DNA of 64,000 nucleotides from Microbacterium oleivorans (lineage in GTDB: Bacteria > Actinomycetota > Actinomycetes > Actinomycetales > Microbacteriaceae): positions 124,001 through 188,000 of the forward strand of contig NZ_JAMBOV010000003.1 in the NCBI RefSeq assembly GCF_023715745.1, written 5' to 3'. The notes beneath the pieces were generated by a model that saw only the letters and a program-made list of their open reading frames with translations, ran no database searches and was not told where the DNA came from. The number at the start of each line of letters is the position of its first letter. Position 1 is the stretch's first letter. This document shows positions 1 to 9,566 of the stretch, piece after piece. The translations under genes were made by a program, and so were the position numbers.

Positions 1-1726
1 GTTCGCCCTCCGGCGCGTCGAGGAGCGTGTACGCGCCCTTGGCGACCCCGTCGGTCGTGGCGAAGCCGTTCTCGCCGCGCGGGAAGACGGCGATGTTCTG
101 CCGAGTGAGCGCGATGCCGGTCGGTCCGTCCTGGCGGCGCAGGATCTCCAGCCATGCCGCGGCGGTCTCGTTGGCGTCCGCCGGACGCACGACCGTGAAG
201 TTCGGGATGAGTCGCAGGGTCGCGAGCTGTTCGATCGGCTGGTGCGTCGGACCGTCTTCACCGAGGGCGACGGAGTCGTGCGTCCACACGAACACCGAGG
301 GGATGTTCATGAGCGCGGCGAGGCGCACCGCGGGGCGCATGTAGTCGCTGAAGATCAGGAACGTGCCGCCGAAGGGACGCGTGGGGCCGTGCAGCTTGAT
401 GCCGTTGACGATGGCCCCCATCGCGTGCTCTCGGATGCCGAAGTGCAGCACACGGCCGTACGGGTCGCCCGACCACTCGTGGGTCGACCACTCTGCCGGG
501 ATGAAGCTCTTCGCGTCCTTGATCGTGGTCAGGTTCGACTCCGCGAGGTCGGCGGAACCGCCCCACAGCTCGGGGAGCTCGGCGGCGAGCGCGTTGATGA
601 CGAGGCCCGAGGCGGCACGGGTGGAGACGTCCTTGCCGGGCTCGAAGGCGGGGAGGGCCTCGGCGATGCCGTCGGGGAGCGTCGCGGCCTCGAGACGGTC
701 GAGCAGCGCCTTGCGCTCGGGGTTCGCGGCGGCCCAGGCGTCGAAGGACTCCTGCCAGGCCGCGCGCTCGGTGGCCGCCCGCTCGGCGAGCGAGCGCGTG
801 TGGGCGATCACGTCGTCGGCGACGACGAAGCTCTGCTCCGGGTCGAAGCCCAGGACCTTCTTCGTGGCAGCCAGCTCGTCGGCGCCGAGGGCGGAGCCGT
901 GGATCTTGCCGGTGTTCTGCTTGCCCGGGGCCGGCCACCCGATGATCGTCTTCAGGATGATGAGCGAGGGCTTGGCGGTCTCGGCCTTGGCTGCCTCGAT
1001 CGCCGCGTGCAGGGCCGCCACGTCCTCGACGTATTCGCCCGTCTTCTTCCAGTCGACGGTCTGGACCTGCCAGCCGTAGGCCTCGTAGCGCTTCTGCACG
1101 TCCTCGGTGAAGGCGACGTTCGTGTCGTCCTCGATCGAGATCTGGTTGGAGTCGTAGATGGCGATGAGGTTGCCGAGCTGCTGGTGGCCGGCGAGCGAGC
1201 CGGCTTCGGCTGTCACACCCTCCTGCAGGTCGCCGTCGCCGGCGATGACGAACACATGGTGATCGAACGGGGATGTGCCCGCCTCGGCCTCGGGGTCGAA
1301 CAGGCCGCGCTCGTAGCGAGCGGCGTACGCGAATCCGACGGCCGACGCGAGGCCCTGACCGAGCGGACCGGTTGTGATCTCGACACCCTTGGTGTGGCCG
1401 TACTCGGGGTGGCCTGGGGTGAGCGATCCCCAGGTTCGCAGCGACTTCAGGTCATCGAGCTCGAGTCCGAAGCCCCCGAGGTAGAGCTGGACGTACTGCG
1501 TCAGCGAGGAGTGGCCGGCCGAGAGGATGAAACGGTCGCGTCCGAGCCAGTGGGTGTCGGTCGGGTCGTGGCGGAGCACCCGCTGGTACAGCAGGTAGGC
1601 CGCGGGCGCGAGACTCATGGCCGTGCCGGGATGGCCGTTGCCGACCTTCTCGACGGCGTCCGCCGCCAGTACGCGCGCCGTGTCCACCGCGCGCCGATCG
1701 ATCTCGTCCCAAACCAGCTCTGACAC
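1..1726 (-). CDS. tkt: Transketolase, C-terminus cut by window edge
   Basis: Thiamine-diphosphate enzyme of the non-oxidative pentose phosphate pathway that moves two-carbon ketol units between sugar phosphates in the cytosol. The 575 residues present start at GTG ([18 protein letters not shown]) and run through the ThDP domain, with GNGHPG near residue 29, TTGPLGQG and the GDGDLQEG cofactor motif, into the pyrimidine-binding domain with GIREHAMG. The last 110-130 residues of a usual ~690-residue protein lie outside the window. A short AAGG precedes the GTG. It is divergent from ctaB, an order also known from Mycobacterium tuberculosis (Rv1449c/Rv1451). Identity is certain; the exact start is slightly less so. 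Confidence 0.96.
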   Translation of the reverse strand, partial: MSELVWDEIDRRAVDTARVLAADAVEKVGNGHPGTAMSLAPAAYLLYQRVLRHDPTDTHWLGRDRFILSAGHSSLTQYVQLYLGGFGLELDDLKSLRTWGSLTPGHPEYGHTKGVEITTGPLGQGLASAVGFAYAARYERGLFDPEAEAGTSPFDHHVFVIAGDGDLQEGVTAEAGSLAGHQQLGNLIAIYDSNQISIEDDTNVAFTEDVQKRYEAYGWQVQTVDWKKTGEYVEDVAALHAAIEAAKAETAKPSLIILKTIIGWPAPGKQNTGKIHGSALGADELAATKKVLGFDPEQSFVVADDVIAHTRSLAERAATERAAWQESFDAWAAANPERKALLDRLEAATLPDGIAEALPAFEPGKDVSTRAASGLVINALAAELPELWGGSADLAESNLTTIKDAKSFIPAEWSTHEWSGDPYGRVLHFGIREHAMGAIVNGIKLHGPTRPFGGTFLIFSDYMRPAVRLAALMNIPSVFVWTHDSVALGEDGPTHQPIEQLATLRLIPNFTVVRPADANETAAAWLEILRRQDGPTGIALTRQNIAVFPRGENGFATTDGVAKGAYTLLDAPEGE

Positions 1727-1916
1727 CTGAAGGCCTTTCGTCGGTGATTCCGCGCGAGCGTCCGCTGATCAGAAGGAGAAGAGGGGATACCCGACGCCGG
1801 GATTTTCAGCATATCGACCCGAGCGTGCCGCCGAGGCCGCGTCGACGCTGTGTGACGTGCGCTCTGAGCGAAGCGGTGCACGCCCCGGCGGAGGGAACCG
1901 GTCGCAGGTCATGGCG

Positions 1917-1922
1917 TAGACT
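1917..1922 (+). promoter_or_regulatory. Candidate -10 hexamer for ctaB
   Basis: TAGACT lies 28 bases before the ctaB ATG in the tkt-ctaB divergent gap. It matches the TAGRCT/TANNNT hexamer that recurs before many genes of this window. No convincing -35 was seen. The rest of the 1727-1950 gap holds nothing else I recognise. Confidence 0.4.
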
Positions 1923-1950
1923 CGTGCCGACGATCTACACGGCAGGGGCG

Positions 1951-2877
1951 ATGGCACTCACGGACACCGGCGCGCGCGTTACCGCGCCCGCTCGACAGTC
2001 GTTCGGCCGCACCCTCCGCGCCTACGTCCAGCTGACGAAGCCTCGCGTCCTGGAACTGCTGCTGGTGACGACCATCCCGGTCATGTTCCTCGCGGCGAAC
2101 GGGCTGCCCGACCTCTGGCTCATCCTCGCCACCGTCGTCGGCGGCGCCATGAGCGCGGGGTCCGCGGCATCCTTCAACATGTACCTCGATCGCGACATCG
2201 ACGCGCACATGAAGAGGACCGAGAACCGTCCGCTCGTGACGGGCGAGGTCACACCGCGCGGTGCGCTCGTCTTCTCGTGGACGCTCGCGATCGCCTCGAC
2301 GGTCTGGCTCTGGGTGTTCACCAACTGGGTGGCTGCCGCTCTCAGCGCCGGCGCCATCTTCTTCTACGTGGTCGTCTACACGATGCTGCTCAAGCGCCGC
2401 ACCGAGCAGAACATCGTGTGGGGCGGGATCGCCGGCTGCTTCCCCGTCATCATCGGGTGGTCGGCCGTCACCGAGTCCCTGACGTGGACGCCCTTCATCC
2501 TCTTCCTGCTCGTCTTCCTCTGGACGCCGCCGCACTACTGGCCGCTCTCGATGAAGTACAAGGGCGACTACGCCGAGGTCGACGTCCCGATGCTGGGAGC
2601 GACCCGCAACGGCACACAGGTGGGGCTGCAGGTCATCCTGTACGCGTGGGCGACGGTCGCGAGCTCACTGCTGCTGATCCCCGTCGCACCGATGGGACTC
2701 GTGTACACGGCGTCCGCTCTGGTGCTGGGCGGATGGTTCATCTACGAGTCGCACGTCCTCTACGCACGCGCGGTCCGTGGCGAGAAGGTCCGTCCGATGC
2801 GTGTGTTCCACGCCTCCATCACGTACCTGACGCTGCTGTTCGTCGCGATCGCGATCGACCCGCTGCTGCCCTTCTGA
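1951..2877 (+). CDS. ctaB: Protoheme IX farnesyltransferase (heme O synthase)
   Basis: UbiA-family membrane prenyltransferase that adds a farnesyl group to heme B to make heme O for the aa3 cytochrome oxidase. At 308 residues it has normal family length and is strongly hydrophobic, with about nine membrane segments. The prenyl-diphosphate metal motif NMYLDRDID (N76, D80, D84) is followed by RTENRPL, and a second conserved loop reads [17 protein letters not shown]. The frame stays open upstream to 1744, but conserved sequence begins near [18 protein letters not shown], so the ATG at 1951 was chosen. ctaA, the next pathway enzyme, lies 0.5 kb away on the other strand. Confidence 0.95.
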   Translation: MALTDTGARVTAPARQSFGRTLRAYVQLTKPRVLELLLVTTIPVMFLAANGLPDLWLILATVVGGAMSAGSAASFNMYLDRDIDAHMKRTENRPLVTGEVTPRGALVFSWTLAIASTVWLWVFTNWVAAALSAGAIFFYVVVYTMLLKRRTEQNIVWGGIAGCFPVIIGWSAVTESLTWTPFILFLLVFLWTPPHYWPLSMKYKGDYAEVDVPMLGATRNGTQVGLQVILYAWATVASSLLLIPVAPMGLVYTASALVLGGWFIYESHVLYARAVRGEKVRPMRVFHASITYLTLLFVAIAIDPLLPF

Positions 2878-2899
2878 CGCAGCGGGCCGATCGACGCGA

Positions 2900-3292
2900 T
2901 CAGCGTCCGGCGCCGTCGAGGACCGGCTGTGCCGTCTCGTCGGACGTGTCCTCCGCGGCGGGTGCCGGAGCGTCCTCCGCGGCCTGCGTCGCGAGCTCGT
3001 CCCGCTCGTCGGCCGTGGCGGCGCGCGGCGCCACGGCGAATGCGCGGAGCGCTCCGAGCGTGAACGCCAGCAGCAGACCGATGGCGCCGACGCCGACGAG
3101 GATCGCGCCGAGGACCGCCCAGATCTGGCCGACGTAGACGTCCACCCCGGTCGCGGTGCCCGCGGTCAGGGCCGTCTCCATCTTCGCGAGCTTGTCCATG
3201 AGGACGACGCCGCCGGCGGCTCCGGATGCGAGCGAGCCGGCCACGAGCAGCCAGAACGGGATGCTGCGGGTCAGGCGGGGGCGGGTGTTCAT
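2900..3292 (-). CDS. Small two-pass membrane protein, unknown function
   Basis: 130 residues. Two hydrophobic helices are visible, at about 12-30 (IPFWLLVAGSLASGAAGGVV) and 56-78 (WAVLGAILVGVGAIGLLLAF). They are followed by a hydrophilic Ala/Glu/Asp-rich tail of about 45 residues. A GAGGAGA Shine-Dalgarno precedes the ATG. It lies between ctaB and ctaA, which suggests, but does not show, a link to the respiratory chain. No catalytic motif is visible. It converges with ctaB, with 22 bases between the stops. Confidence 0.75.
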   Translation of the reverse strand: MNTRPRLTRSIPFWLLVAGSLASGAAGGVVLMDKLAKMETALTAGTATGVDVYVGQIWAVLGAILVGVGAIGLLLAFTLGALRAFAVAPRAATADERDELATQAAEDAPAPAAEDTSDETAQPVLDGAGR

Positions 3293-3377
3293 CGAATCTC
3301 CTCAGGGTCGAGGTCGTCCGGTCTCGGACGACCCGGGCCACTGTTCCCGGCGGACCCTGAGGGAAGCGATGCGCCGC

Positions 3378-4295
3378 CTATGAGATTTCGGTGTGCGCCG
3401 GCGCCTTCAGGCGCAGGATGACGACCGTCATCGCTGCGGCGGTGAGGGCGGCGAGCACCATGTGGACGCCGACGGCGAGCTCGGGCAGTCCGTTGCGCGC
3501 CTGATAGAGGCCGACGGCGATCTGCACGGCTTCGGCCGCGAGCAAGACGGTCACCCACGTGCGCGGCCGGAGGCCCTGACGCCAGGCCACCGCGGCGAGG
3601 GTCACCGTGAGGGCGAGCAGGGCGTAACCGGGCCAGGCGTGCACGTGCTCGAGGATCTCGGCGTTGAAGCCGTTGCGGCCGGCGTCGGCGTCGCCGGAGT
3701 GCGGGCCGGCGCCGGTCGTGAGCACGCCGAACCCGATCGTGAGCGCCAGCACGCCGGTCGTCAGGTGGGCCAGCCGGGCATACCACGCAGGCACGGCGCG
3801 GACGCGCGCGCCGGCGGGCTCATCCAGGCGGACGAGGAACGCGGCGCACACGCACACGAGGACGAGCGACACGACGTAGTGGAATCCCACGATGAAGGGG
3901 TTCAGCCCGGTGAGGACGGTGACGCCGCCCACGATGGCCTGTGCGACGACGCCGCCCAGCACGATGAGCGCCAGCACGAAGAGGTCGCGGCGCGTCCGCC
4001 GCATCCGCCAGACGAGGACCACGACGAGGAGCGCGAGGATGCCGACGAGCCCGGTCAGCGTGCGGTTGCCGAACTCGATGACGCCGTGGATCCCCATCTC
4101 GGGGGTCGCGACGAGCGAGTCGGGGGTGCAGGTCGGCCAGGTCGGGCAGCCGAGACCGGATCCGGTGAGACGCACGGCGCCGCCGGTGCCGATGATGAGG
4201 GTCTCAGCGAGGAAGGAGAGCCACGCGACGACCTGGAGCAGGCGCGAGACCCGGGTCGCGGGCGGCGCGGTCGGTGTCGACGCGGTGATCAGCAT
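3378..4295 (-). CDS. ctaA: Heme A synthase (COX15/CtaA family)
   Basis: Integral membrane oxidase that converts the C8 methyl of heme O to a formyl group, giving heme A for cytochrome c oxidase. At 305 residues with eight predicted membrane segments it fits the family. The first extracytoplasmic loop has [12 protein letters not shown], a cysteine pair like that of the Bacillus enzyme, followed by H-containing helices ([35 protein letters not shown]). The ATG at 4295 follows GGAGGCGACCCC; a longer reading to 4391 adds an unconserved Pro-rich leader and was rejected. It is divergent from the suf operon. Confidence 0.93.
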   Translation of the reverse strand: MLITASTPTAPPATRVSRLLQVVAWLSFLAETLIIGTGGAVRLTGSGLGCPTWPTCTPDSLVATPEMGIHGVIEFGNRTLTGLVGILALLVVVLVWRMRRTRRDLFVLALIVLGGVVAQAIVGGVTVLTGLNPFIVGFHYVVSLVLVCVCAAFLVRLDEPAGARVRAVPAWYARLAHLTTGVLALTIGFGVLTTGAGPHSGDADAGRNGFNAEILEHVHAWPGYALLALTVTLAAVAWRQGLRPRTWVTVLLAAEAVQIAVGLYQARNGLPELAVGVHMVLAALTAAAMTVVILRLKAPAHTEIS

Positions 4296-4346
4296 GGGGT
4301 CGCCTCCGGGCGCGGGCCGGCACGCCGCGGGGGATGGCCGTGCCTG

Positions 4347-4401
4347 TAGAATGAAGCTGTCGGCGAGCGCGATCCCCATCGCAGCCCGCACAACGATTCT
4401 A
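4347..4401. promoter_or_regulatory. Two opposed TAGAAT -10 candidates between ctaA and sufB
   Basis: A plus-strand TAGAAT (4347-4352) and a minus-strand TAGAAT (4396-4401) face each other in the 220-base ctaA-sufB gap. Taken at face value, the suf transcript would carry a leader of about 155 bases and the two divergent transcripts would overlap by some 30 bases. No SufR operator was recognised. No -35 elements were convincing. Confidence 0.3.
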
Positions 4402-4515
4402 GGCGCGGTATTGCGTCGTCAGAGCGGCCAGCAGCGGCATCCCCCTCGTGCACTCCTCTCGCGGGAGGGAATGCCGGAACGGATGACACCGTTGCCGCCC
4501 GTGAGGAGGAAAGTC

Positions 4516-5934
4516 ATGTCGGATGTGCTCATCGACCGTCCCGAGCTCGAAGGGCTGGGGGTGTACGAGTTCGGCTGGCACGATGCGGATGCCGCCGGTG
4601 CCGTCGCCCAACGCGGAATCAACGAGGACGTCGTCCGCGGCATCTCCTCGTTGAAGAGCGAGCCCGAGTGGATGCTGAAGACCCGTCTGAAGGGCTACCA
4701 GCTGTTCGGGCGCAAGCCCATGCCGACGTGGGGTGCGGACCTCTCCGGCATCGACTTCGACAACATCAAGTACTTCGTGCGCTCCACCGAGAAGCAGGCG
4801 CAGACGTGGGAGGACCTCCCCGAGGAGATCCGCAACACGTACGAGAAGCTCGGCATCCCCGAAGCGGAGCGTCAGCGCCTCGTCGCCGGCGTCGCCGCTC
4901 AGTACGAGTCGGAGGTCGTCTACCACCAGATCCGCGAGGACCTGGAGCAGCAGGGCGTCATCTTCATGGACACCGACACGGCGCTGCGCGACCACCCGGA
5001 GTTCTTCGAGGAGTACTTCGGCACCGTCATCCCCGCCGGTGACAACAAGTTCGCGGCGCTGAACACCGCCGTGTGGTCGGGCGGCTCGTTCGTGTACGTC
5101 CCCAAGGGCGTCCACGTCGAGATCCCGCTGCAGGCCTACTTCCGTATCAACACGGAGAACATGGGCCAGTTCGAGCGGACCCTGATCATCGCGGACGAGG
5201 ACAGCTACGTCCACTACATCGAGGGCTGCACCGCTCCGATCTACAAGAGCGACTCGCTGCACTCGGCCGTCGTCGAGATCATCGTCAAGAAGAACGCCCG
5301 CGTGCGCTACACGACGATCCAGAACTGGTCGAACAACGTCTACAACCTCGTCACGAAGCGTGCCGTGGCCCACGAGGGCGCGACCATGGAGTGGGTCGAC
5401 GGCAACATCGGCTCCAAGGTGACGATGAAGTACCCCTCCATCTACCTGATGGGCGAGCACGCCAAGGGTGAGACGCTGTCCGTCGCCTTCGCCGGTCCCG
5501 GTCAGCACCAGGACGCCGGCGCGAAGATGATCCACATGGCGCCGCACACGCAGTCGTCGATCGTGTCGAAGTCGATCGCCCGCGGCGGAGGTCGCGCGGG
5601 GTACCGCGGCGAGGTCCGCGTCGACGCCAACGCGCACCACTCGGCCAACACGGTCCGCTGCGACGCGCTCCTGGTCGACACGATCTCGCGGTCGGACACG
5701 TATCCCGCCATCGACATCCGCGTCGACGATGTCCAGCTCGGCCACGAGGCGACCGTCTCGAAGGTCAGCGAGGAGCAGCTGTTCTACCTCATGAGCCGCG
5801 GCCTCCCCGAGGACGAGGCGATGGCGATGATCGTGCGCGGCTTCATCGAGCCGATCGCCCGCGAGCTGCCCATGGAGTACGCCCTCGAGCTGAACAAGCT
5901 CATCGAGATGGGCATGGAAGGATCCGTCGGCTGA
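4516..5934 (+). CDS. sufB: Fe-S cluster assembly scaffold SufB
   Basis: Core scaffold of the SufBCD complex, on which iron-sulfur clusters are built in the cytosol. The protein has 472 residues, standard for SufB. It carries NIKYFVRS, the [14 protein letters not shown] stretch and a beta-helix core, ending in [20 protein letters not shown] and an [23 protein letters not shown]-terminus. The ATG at 4516 follows a perfect GGAGGAAAGTC. An in-frame extension upstream reaches back to 3892 but has no family sequence and was rejected. First gene of the suf operon; stop and sufD start overlap (ATGA). No SufR regulator gene precedes it, unlike in mycobacteria. Confidence 0.97.
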   Translation: MSDVLIDRPELEGLGVYEFGWHDADAAGAVAQRGINEDVVRGISSLKSEPEWMLKTRLKGYQLFGRKPMPTWGADLSGIDFDNIKYFVRSTEKQAQTWEDLPEEIRNTYEKLGIPEAERQRLVAGVAAQYESEVVYHQIREDLEQQGVIFMDTDTALRDHPEFFEEYFGTVIPAGDNKFAALNTAVWSGGSFVYVPKGVHVEIPLQAYFRINTENMGQFERTLIIADEDSYVHYIEGCTAPIYKSDSLHSAVVEIIVKKNARVRYTTIQNWSNNVYNLVTKRAVAHEGATMEWVDGNIGSKVTMKYPSIYLMGEHAKGETLSVAFAGPGQHQDAGAKMIHMAPHTQSSIVSKSIARGGGRAGYRGEVRVDANAHHSANTVRCDALLVDTISRSDTYPAIDIRVDDVQLGHEATVSKVSEEQLFYLMSRGLPEDEAMAMIVRGFIEPIARELPMEYALELNKLIEMGMEGSVG

Positions 5935-7130
5935 TGACGACAGCGACTCAGGCCCCCGCATCCGCTGCGAAGGGCCACATCGACCCTGCGGCGACGCTGA
6001 CCGAGCACACGGTCCCCGTGCAGACCCGGTCGGAGCGGCCGTGGTCGTTCGACCCCGCCGACTTCGGCACGCCCACCGGCCGCGAGGTCAACTGGAAGCA
6101 CACGCCTCTCGACCGGCTCGCACCTCTGCTCGCGGACGAGGAGGCTCCTCACGACGTCATCGGCGTCGAGGTGTCCGGACCGGACGCCGTGGCGCATCGC
6201 CGCCTGCAGAAGGACGAGGCGCCCCGAGGCGAGGTCTTCCGGCCGGAGGACGTCGTCAGTGCGATCGCGTGGTCGCAGGAGCCCGAAGCTCCGCTCATCC
6301 GCATCCCCGCCGACACCGAGCTCGACGAGCCGGTCGTCGTCACCCTCACCGGTCGCGGTGGCGTCGCGCACGCGCACGTGGTCATCGAGGCGCAGCCGAA
6401 CTCCCGCGGAACCGTCGTCCTCCGTCACGAGGGATCGGCGTCGCAGGCGCAGAACGTCGAGATCATCGTGCGCGACGGCGCCGCCCTCACCGTCGTGTCG
6501 GTTCAGCGCTGGGACGACGACGCCGTGCACCTCGCGGCGCACCAGGCCCGCGTCGACCGCGACGCCTCCCTCACGCACATCGTCGTGAGCCTCGGCGGCG
6601 GTCTCGTGCGCGTGAACCCCTCCGTCGAACTCGCCGGAGCAGGTTCTCAGGGACGCCTGTACGGGCTGTCGTTCGCCGACGCCGGCCAGCACCTCGAGAG
6701 CCAGGTCTACCTGCACCACAAGGGCGCCCACACCAACGGAGACGTGCTCTACAAGAGCGCGCTGCAGGGCGCCTCGGCACGCACCGTGTGGATCGGCGAC
6801 GTCCTCATCGGACCGGATGCGGTCGGCACCGACTCGTACGAGGCGAACCGCAATCTCGTCCTCACCGACGGGGCCCGCGCCGACTCCATCCCGAACCTCG
6901 AGATCGAGACCGGCGACATCGTCGGCGCCGGTCACGCGAGCGCGACCGGTCGCTTCGACGACGAGCAGCTGTTCTATCTGCAGGCCCGCGGGATCGACGA
7001 GGAGCAGGCACGGCGCCTGGTCGTCCTCGGCTTCCTCGCTGAGATCGTGCAGAAGATCGGCATCCCCTCACTCGAGGACGAGTTCATCTCCGCCATCGAG
7101 GCGGAGCTGGCCGGCGGGAGTGACGCGTGA
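5934..7130 (+). CDS. sufD: Fe-S cluster assembly protein SufD
   Basis: SufB paralogue that completes the SufBCD scaffold and is implicated in iron entry. It has 398 residues. An N-terminal helical region with REVNWKHTPLDRL precedes the beta-helix, and the C-terminal block DEQLFYLQARGIDEEQARRLVVLGFLAEI matches the SufB/D family. The ATG overlaps the sufB stop by four bases, and its own stop overlaps the GTG of the next gene, so translation of sufB, sufD and the ferredoxin is probably coupled. Confidence 0.95.
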   Translation: MTTATQAPASAAKGHIDPAATLTEHTVPVQTRSERPWSFDPADFGTPTGREVNWKHTPLDRLAPLLADEEAPHDVIGVEVSGPDAVAHRRLQKDEAPRGEVFRPEDVVSAIAWSQEPEAPLIRIPADTELDEPVVVTLTGRGGVAHAHVVIEAQPNSRGTVVLRHEGSASQAQNVEIIVRDGAALTVVSVQRWDDDAVHLAAHQARVDRDASLTHIVVSLGGGLVRVNPSVELAGAGSQGRLYGLSFADAGQHLESQVYLHHKGAHTNGDVLYKSALQGASARTVWIGDVLIGPDAVGTDSYEANRNLVLTDGARADSIPNLEIETGDIVGAGHASATGRFDDEQLFYLQARGIDEEQARRLVVLGFLAEIVQKIGIPSLEDEFISAIEAELAGGSDA

Positions 7131-7456
7131 CCGCGCAGAAGGTGCTGCAGCTGAGCGACCTGACGCAGGACACGGCCGTGCGGGTCGAGATCGACGGCGT
7201 CGCGATCGCCGTCGTGCTCGACGGGGAGGGCGAGGTCCACGCGATCGGCGACACCTGCACCCACGGCGACATCTCGCTCGCCGACGGTTTCGTCGAGGGC
7301 GAGACGCTCGAGTGCTGGGCCCACGGATCCGCCTTCTCGCTGCGCACCGGGCGCCCCCTGAATCTGCCGGCGTACGAGCCGGTGCCCGTCTACGAGGTCA
7401 CGATCGACGGGGACGACATCCTCATCGATCCCGCCGTGACCAAAGCCGTGAACTGA
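7127..7456 (+). CDS. Rieske-type [2Fe-2S] ferredoxin inside suf operon
   Basis: Small soluble Rieske protein of 109 residues, of the non-heme-iron-oxygenase ferredoxin class. The cluster ligands are plain: C44-T-H46 and C63-W-A-H66, in CTHGDIS and CWAHGSAF. GTG start overlaps the sufD stop. It probably carries electrons or serves as a cluster target for the Suf machinery, since it sits between sufD and sufC rather than next to an oxygenase. Its true redox partner cannot be read from the sequence. Confidence 0.9.
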   Translation: MTAQKVLQLSDLTQDTAVRVEIDGVAIAVVLDGEGEVHAIGDTCTHGDISLADGFVEGETLECWAHGSAFSLRTGRPLNLPAYEPVPVYEVTIDGDDILIDPAVTKAVN

Positions 7457-7470
7457 AGAAAGAAGCTGAC

Positions 7471-8241
7471 ATGTCTGTCCTCGAGATCCGCGACCTCCAT
7501 GTGACGGTCGAGACGGAAGCCGGCGAGACCCCGATCCTCAACGGTATGACGCTCACCGTCCGCACCGGTGAGACGCACGCCATCATGGGCCCGAACGGCT
7601 CCGGCAAGTCGACACTCGCGTACACGATCGCCGGTCACCCGAAGTACACCGTCACCGGCGGCACCATCACGCTCGACGGCGAAGACGTCCTCGCGATGTC
7701 CGTCGACGAGCGCGCCCGTGCGGGACTGTTCCTCGCGATGCAGTACCCCGTCGAGATCCCCGGTGTGACCGTCACCAACTTCCTCCGCACCGCAAAGACG
7801 GCCGTCGACGGCGAGGCGCCGTCGATCCGCGCGTGGACCAAGGACGTCAAGCAGGCGATGCAGAACCTGCGGATGGACCCGAAGTTCGCGGCCCGCAACG
7901 TGAACGAGGGCTTCTCCGGCGGTGAGAAGAAGCGTCACGAGATCCTCCAGCTCGAGCTCCTGAAGCCGAAGCTCGCCGTCCTCGACGAGACCGACTCCGG
8001 CCTCGACGTCGACGCGCTCAAGATCGTCTCCGAGGGCGTCAACCGCGCCAAGGAGCAGAGCGACATGGGTGTGCTGCTCATCACGCACTACACCCGCATC
8101 CTCCGTTACATCCAGCCCGACTTCGTCCACGTGCTCGTGAACGGTCGCGTCGCGGAAGAGGGCGGCCCGGAGCTCGCAGCACGACTGGAGGACGAGGGTT
8201 ACGACCGTTTCCTCGCCCCGGTCGGCGGCGAGCAGGCCTAG
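7471..8241 (+). CDS. sufC: Fe-S cluster assembly ATPase SufC
   Basis: Cytosolic ABC-type ATPase that binds SufB and SufD and drives the conformational change needed for cluster assembly. 256 residues. Walker A GPNGSGKST at 40-48, signature FSGGEKKRHEILQ, and the SufC-type Walker B/D-loop LDETDSGLDVDALK. AAGAAAG lies about ten bases before the ATG at 7471. The TAG stop is shared with a TAGGAT promoter-like hexamer that precedes the next gene. No cysteine desulfurase (sufS) or sufU follows, although they do in mycobacteria. Confidence 0.97.
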   Translation: MSVLEIRDLHVTVETEAGETPILNGMTLTVRTGETHAIMGPNGSGKSTLAYTIAGHPKYTVTGGTITLDGEDVLAMSVDERARAGLFLAMQYPVEIPGVTVTNFLRTAKTAVDGEAPSIRAWTKDVKQAMQNLRMDPKFAARNVNEGFSGGEKKRHEILQLELLKPKLAVLDETDSGLDVDALKIVSEGVNRAKEQSDMGVLLITHYTRILRYIQPDFVHVLVNGRVAEEGGPELAARLEDEGYDRFLAPVGGEQA

Positions 8242-8244
8242 GAT
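8239..8244 (+). promoter_or_regulatory. Candidate leaderless promoter -10 on the sufC stop codon
   Basis: TAGGAT includes the sufC TAG stop and ends 6 bases before the ATG at 8251, which has no Shine-Dalgarno. That spacing would put the transcription start on the A of the ATG. The DUF59 gene could thus be expressed separately from sufBDC. Confidence 0.45.
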
Positions 8245-8250
8245 CGTCGC

Positions 8251-8580
8251 ATGACCGAGACGCTCGCACCCGAGAAGTACGACGAGGTCACCGAGGCGCT
8301 CAAGGACGTCATGGACCCCGAGCTGGGGGTCAATGTCGTCGACCTCGGCCTCATCTACGACCTCGGCTGGGACGACGAGAACGACGCCCTCGTCATCCAC
8401 ATGACCCTGACCTCCGCGGGCTGCCCGCTCACCGATGTGCTCGAGGAGCAGACCGGACAGGCGCTCGACGGCGTCGTCGACCGGTTCCGGATCAACTGGG
8501 TGTGGATGCCGCCGTGGGGTCCTGAGCGGATCACGGACGACGGTCGCGACATGATGCGCGCGCTCGGCTTCTCGATCTGA
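8251..8580 (+). CDS. sufT: DUF59/MIP18-family Fe-S maturation protein (SufT-like)
   Basis: Small metal-sulfur cluster maturation factor of 109 residues; relatives help load or repair Fe-S clusters in client proteins. The family signature DPELGVNVVDLGLIY spans 22-36, and the conserved cysteine is C58 in TSAGCPLTD; WMPPWGPERIT follows near the end. It is the last gene of the suf cluster, matching the position of Rv1466 in M. tuberculosis. The name follows the family and the context; direct proof of SufT function is lacking. Confidence 0.9.
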   Translation: MTETLAPEKYDEVTEALKDVMDPELGVNVVDLGLIYDLGWDDENDALVIHMTLTSAGCPLTDVLEEQTGQALDGVVDRFRINWVWMPPWGPERITDDGRDMMRALGFSI

Positions 8581-8589
8581 CCCGAATCC

Positions 8590-8630
8590 GCGAAAGGGGC
8601 GGTGCGACCACGTCGCACCGCCCCTTTCGC
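8590..8630. terminator. Bidirectional hairpin terminator, suf / siderophore operons
   Basis: A perfect 18-base-pair stem (8590-8607 with 8613-8630, arm GCGAAAGGGGCGGTGCGA) closes a five-base loop. It sits between the convergent DUF59 and siderophore-interacting-protein genes. AAAGG/CCTTT edges give short T-runs on both strands, so it can end both transcripts. Confidence 0.85.
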
Positions 8631-8641
8631 GTGCCCGGGGG

Positions 8642-9547
8642 TCAGTTCTCCGAGCGGCCGAGACGCCAATAGCCCATGAACGCGACGGCCCGACGGTCGA
8701 CGCCGACTTCGCTCACGAGGTGTCGGCGGAGTGCCTTGATGGCGGATGCCTCGCCCGCGAGCCAGGCGTAAAGGGGGGCGCTCTTGAGGGCCGCCCCTCC
8801 CTTGGCGGTGCGCGGGACCTCCCACAGGATGTCGTGGTCGACGTCGATCTCCTCGACCTCGGCTCCGATCCCGCCCGGAGCGAGGCGCCGCGCGACGTCG
8901 GCGACGGCGGAGATGAGGTGCGTGTGCCGGCGGTCCTCGCCGCCCCGAGCCTCGATGATCAGCTCGAAGCCGGGGTGCGAGGGCACATAGGCCGCGTCGC
9001 TCGGGTGGGGGAGCTCGAGCACGACGACACCGCGCGCATCGGCGGGGAGCTGCTCGAGGATCCGCGCGATCGCCGGGGCGGCGGTCTCATCCCCGGCGAG
9101 CAGGATCGCGTCCGTCTTGGCCGGCGGTACAAAGTCGATGCCGTAGCTGACACCGCTGTGCTCGGTGGTGGGAGCCAGGATCAGCACCTCGTCCCCGACC
9201 TCGGCGTCGGCGATCCAAGCGGATGCCGGACCGAGCACATCGTGCGCGACCATGTCGATGTCGACCTCGCGAACGGCGCCGCGCACCGCCCGCGTCGTGT
9301 ACGTCCGCATGACCGGGCGCTCCGCCTCGGGCATGGCACGCCAGCGGTCGTACCAGTCGGCATCCGTCGGCATCGATTCCAACGACGCGGTCGGCGTCGG
9401 GAACATGATCTTGACCCGCTGATCGAAGCCGGGGTCGCCGTACGCGCCCAGCGCGTCGTCGCGGAACGTGAACCGGCGGAAGCTGGGCGTCAGGTCGGTG
9501 ACCGCCGCGACGGGGGCGCGGAAGAAGTTCATCGTGCTGAGGGACAT
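8642..9547 (-). CDS. Siderophore-interacting protein (FAD-dependent ferric-siderophore reductase)
   Basis: ViuB/SIP-family flavoprotein of 301 residues that releases iron from imported ferric siderophores by reduction in the cytosol. FAD-binding motif RTYTTR in the N-terminal barrel (about residues 81-86), then a SIP C-terminal NAD(P)H-binding region with LLAGDETAAPAI and the family ending YWRLGRSEN. It is the last gene of an operon with its own iron-siderophore importer. The product fits the context well; the siderophore cannot be named. Confidence 0.92.
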   Translation of the reverse strand: MSLSTMNFFRAPVAAVTDLTPSFRRFTFRDDALGAYGDPGFDQRVKIMFPTPTASLESMPTDADWYDRWRAMPEAERPVMRTYTTRAVRGAVREVDIDMVAHDVLGPASAWIADAEVGDEVLILAPTTEHSGVSYGIDFVPPAKTDAILLAGDETAAPAIARILEQLPADARGVVVLELPHPSDAAYVPSHPGFELIIEARGGEDRRHTHLISAVADVARRLAPGGIGAEVEEIDVDHDILWEVPRTAKGGAALKSAPLYAWLAGEASAIKALRRHLVSEVGVDRRAVAFMGYWRLGRSEN

Positions 9548-9566
9548 GGTCTCGGCTTTCGTGCGG

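Noticed and set aside
242..1723. A plus-strand open frame of 493 codons opposite transketolase
   Set aside because: Shadow of tkt: composition is Val/Gly/Arg-rich, no domain, and the opposite strand encodes a conserved enzyme.
3892..4515. In-frame N-terminal extension of sufB of over 200 codons
   Set aside because: It lies over ctaA and the divergent promoter region, resembles no SufB sequence, and the ATG at 4516 has an ideal ribosome site.
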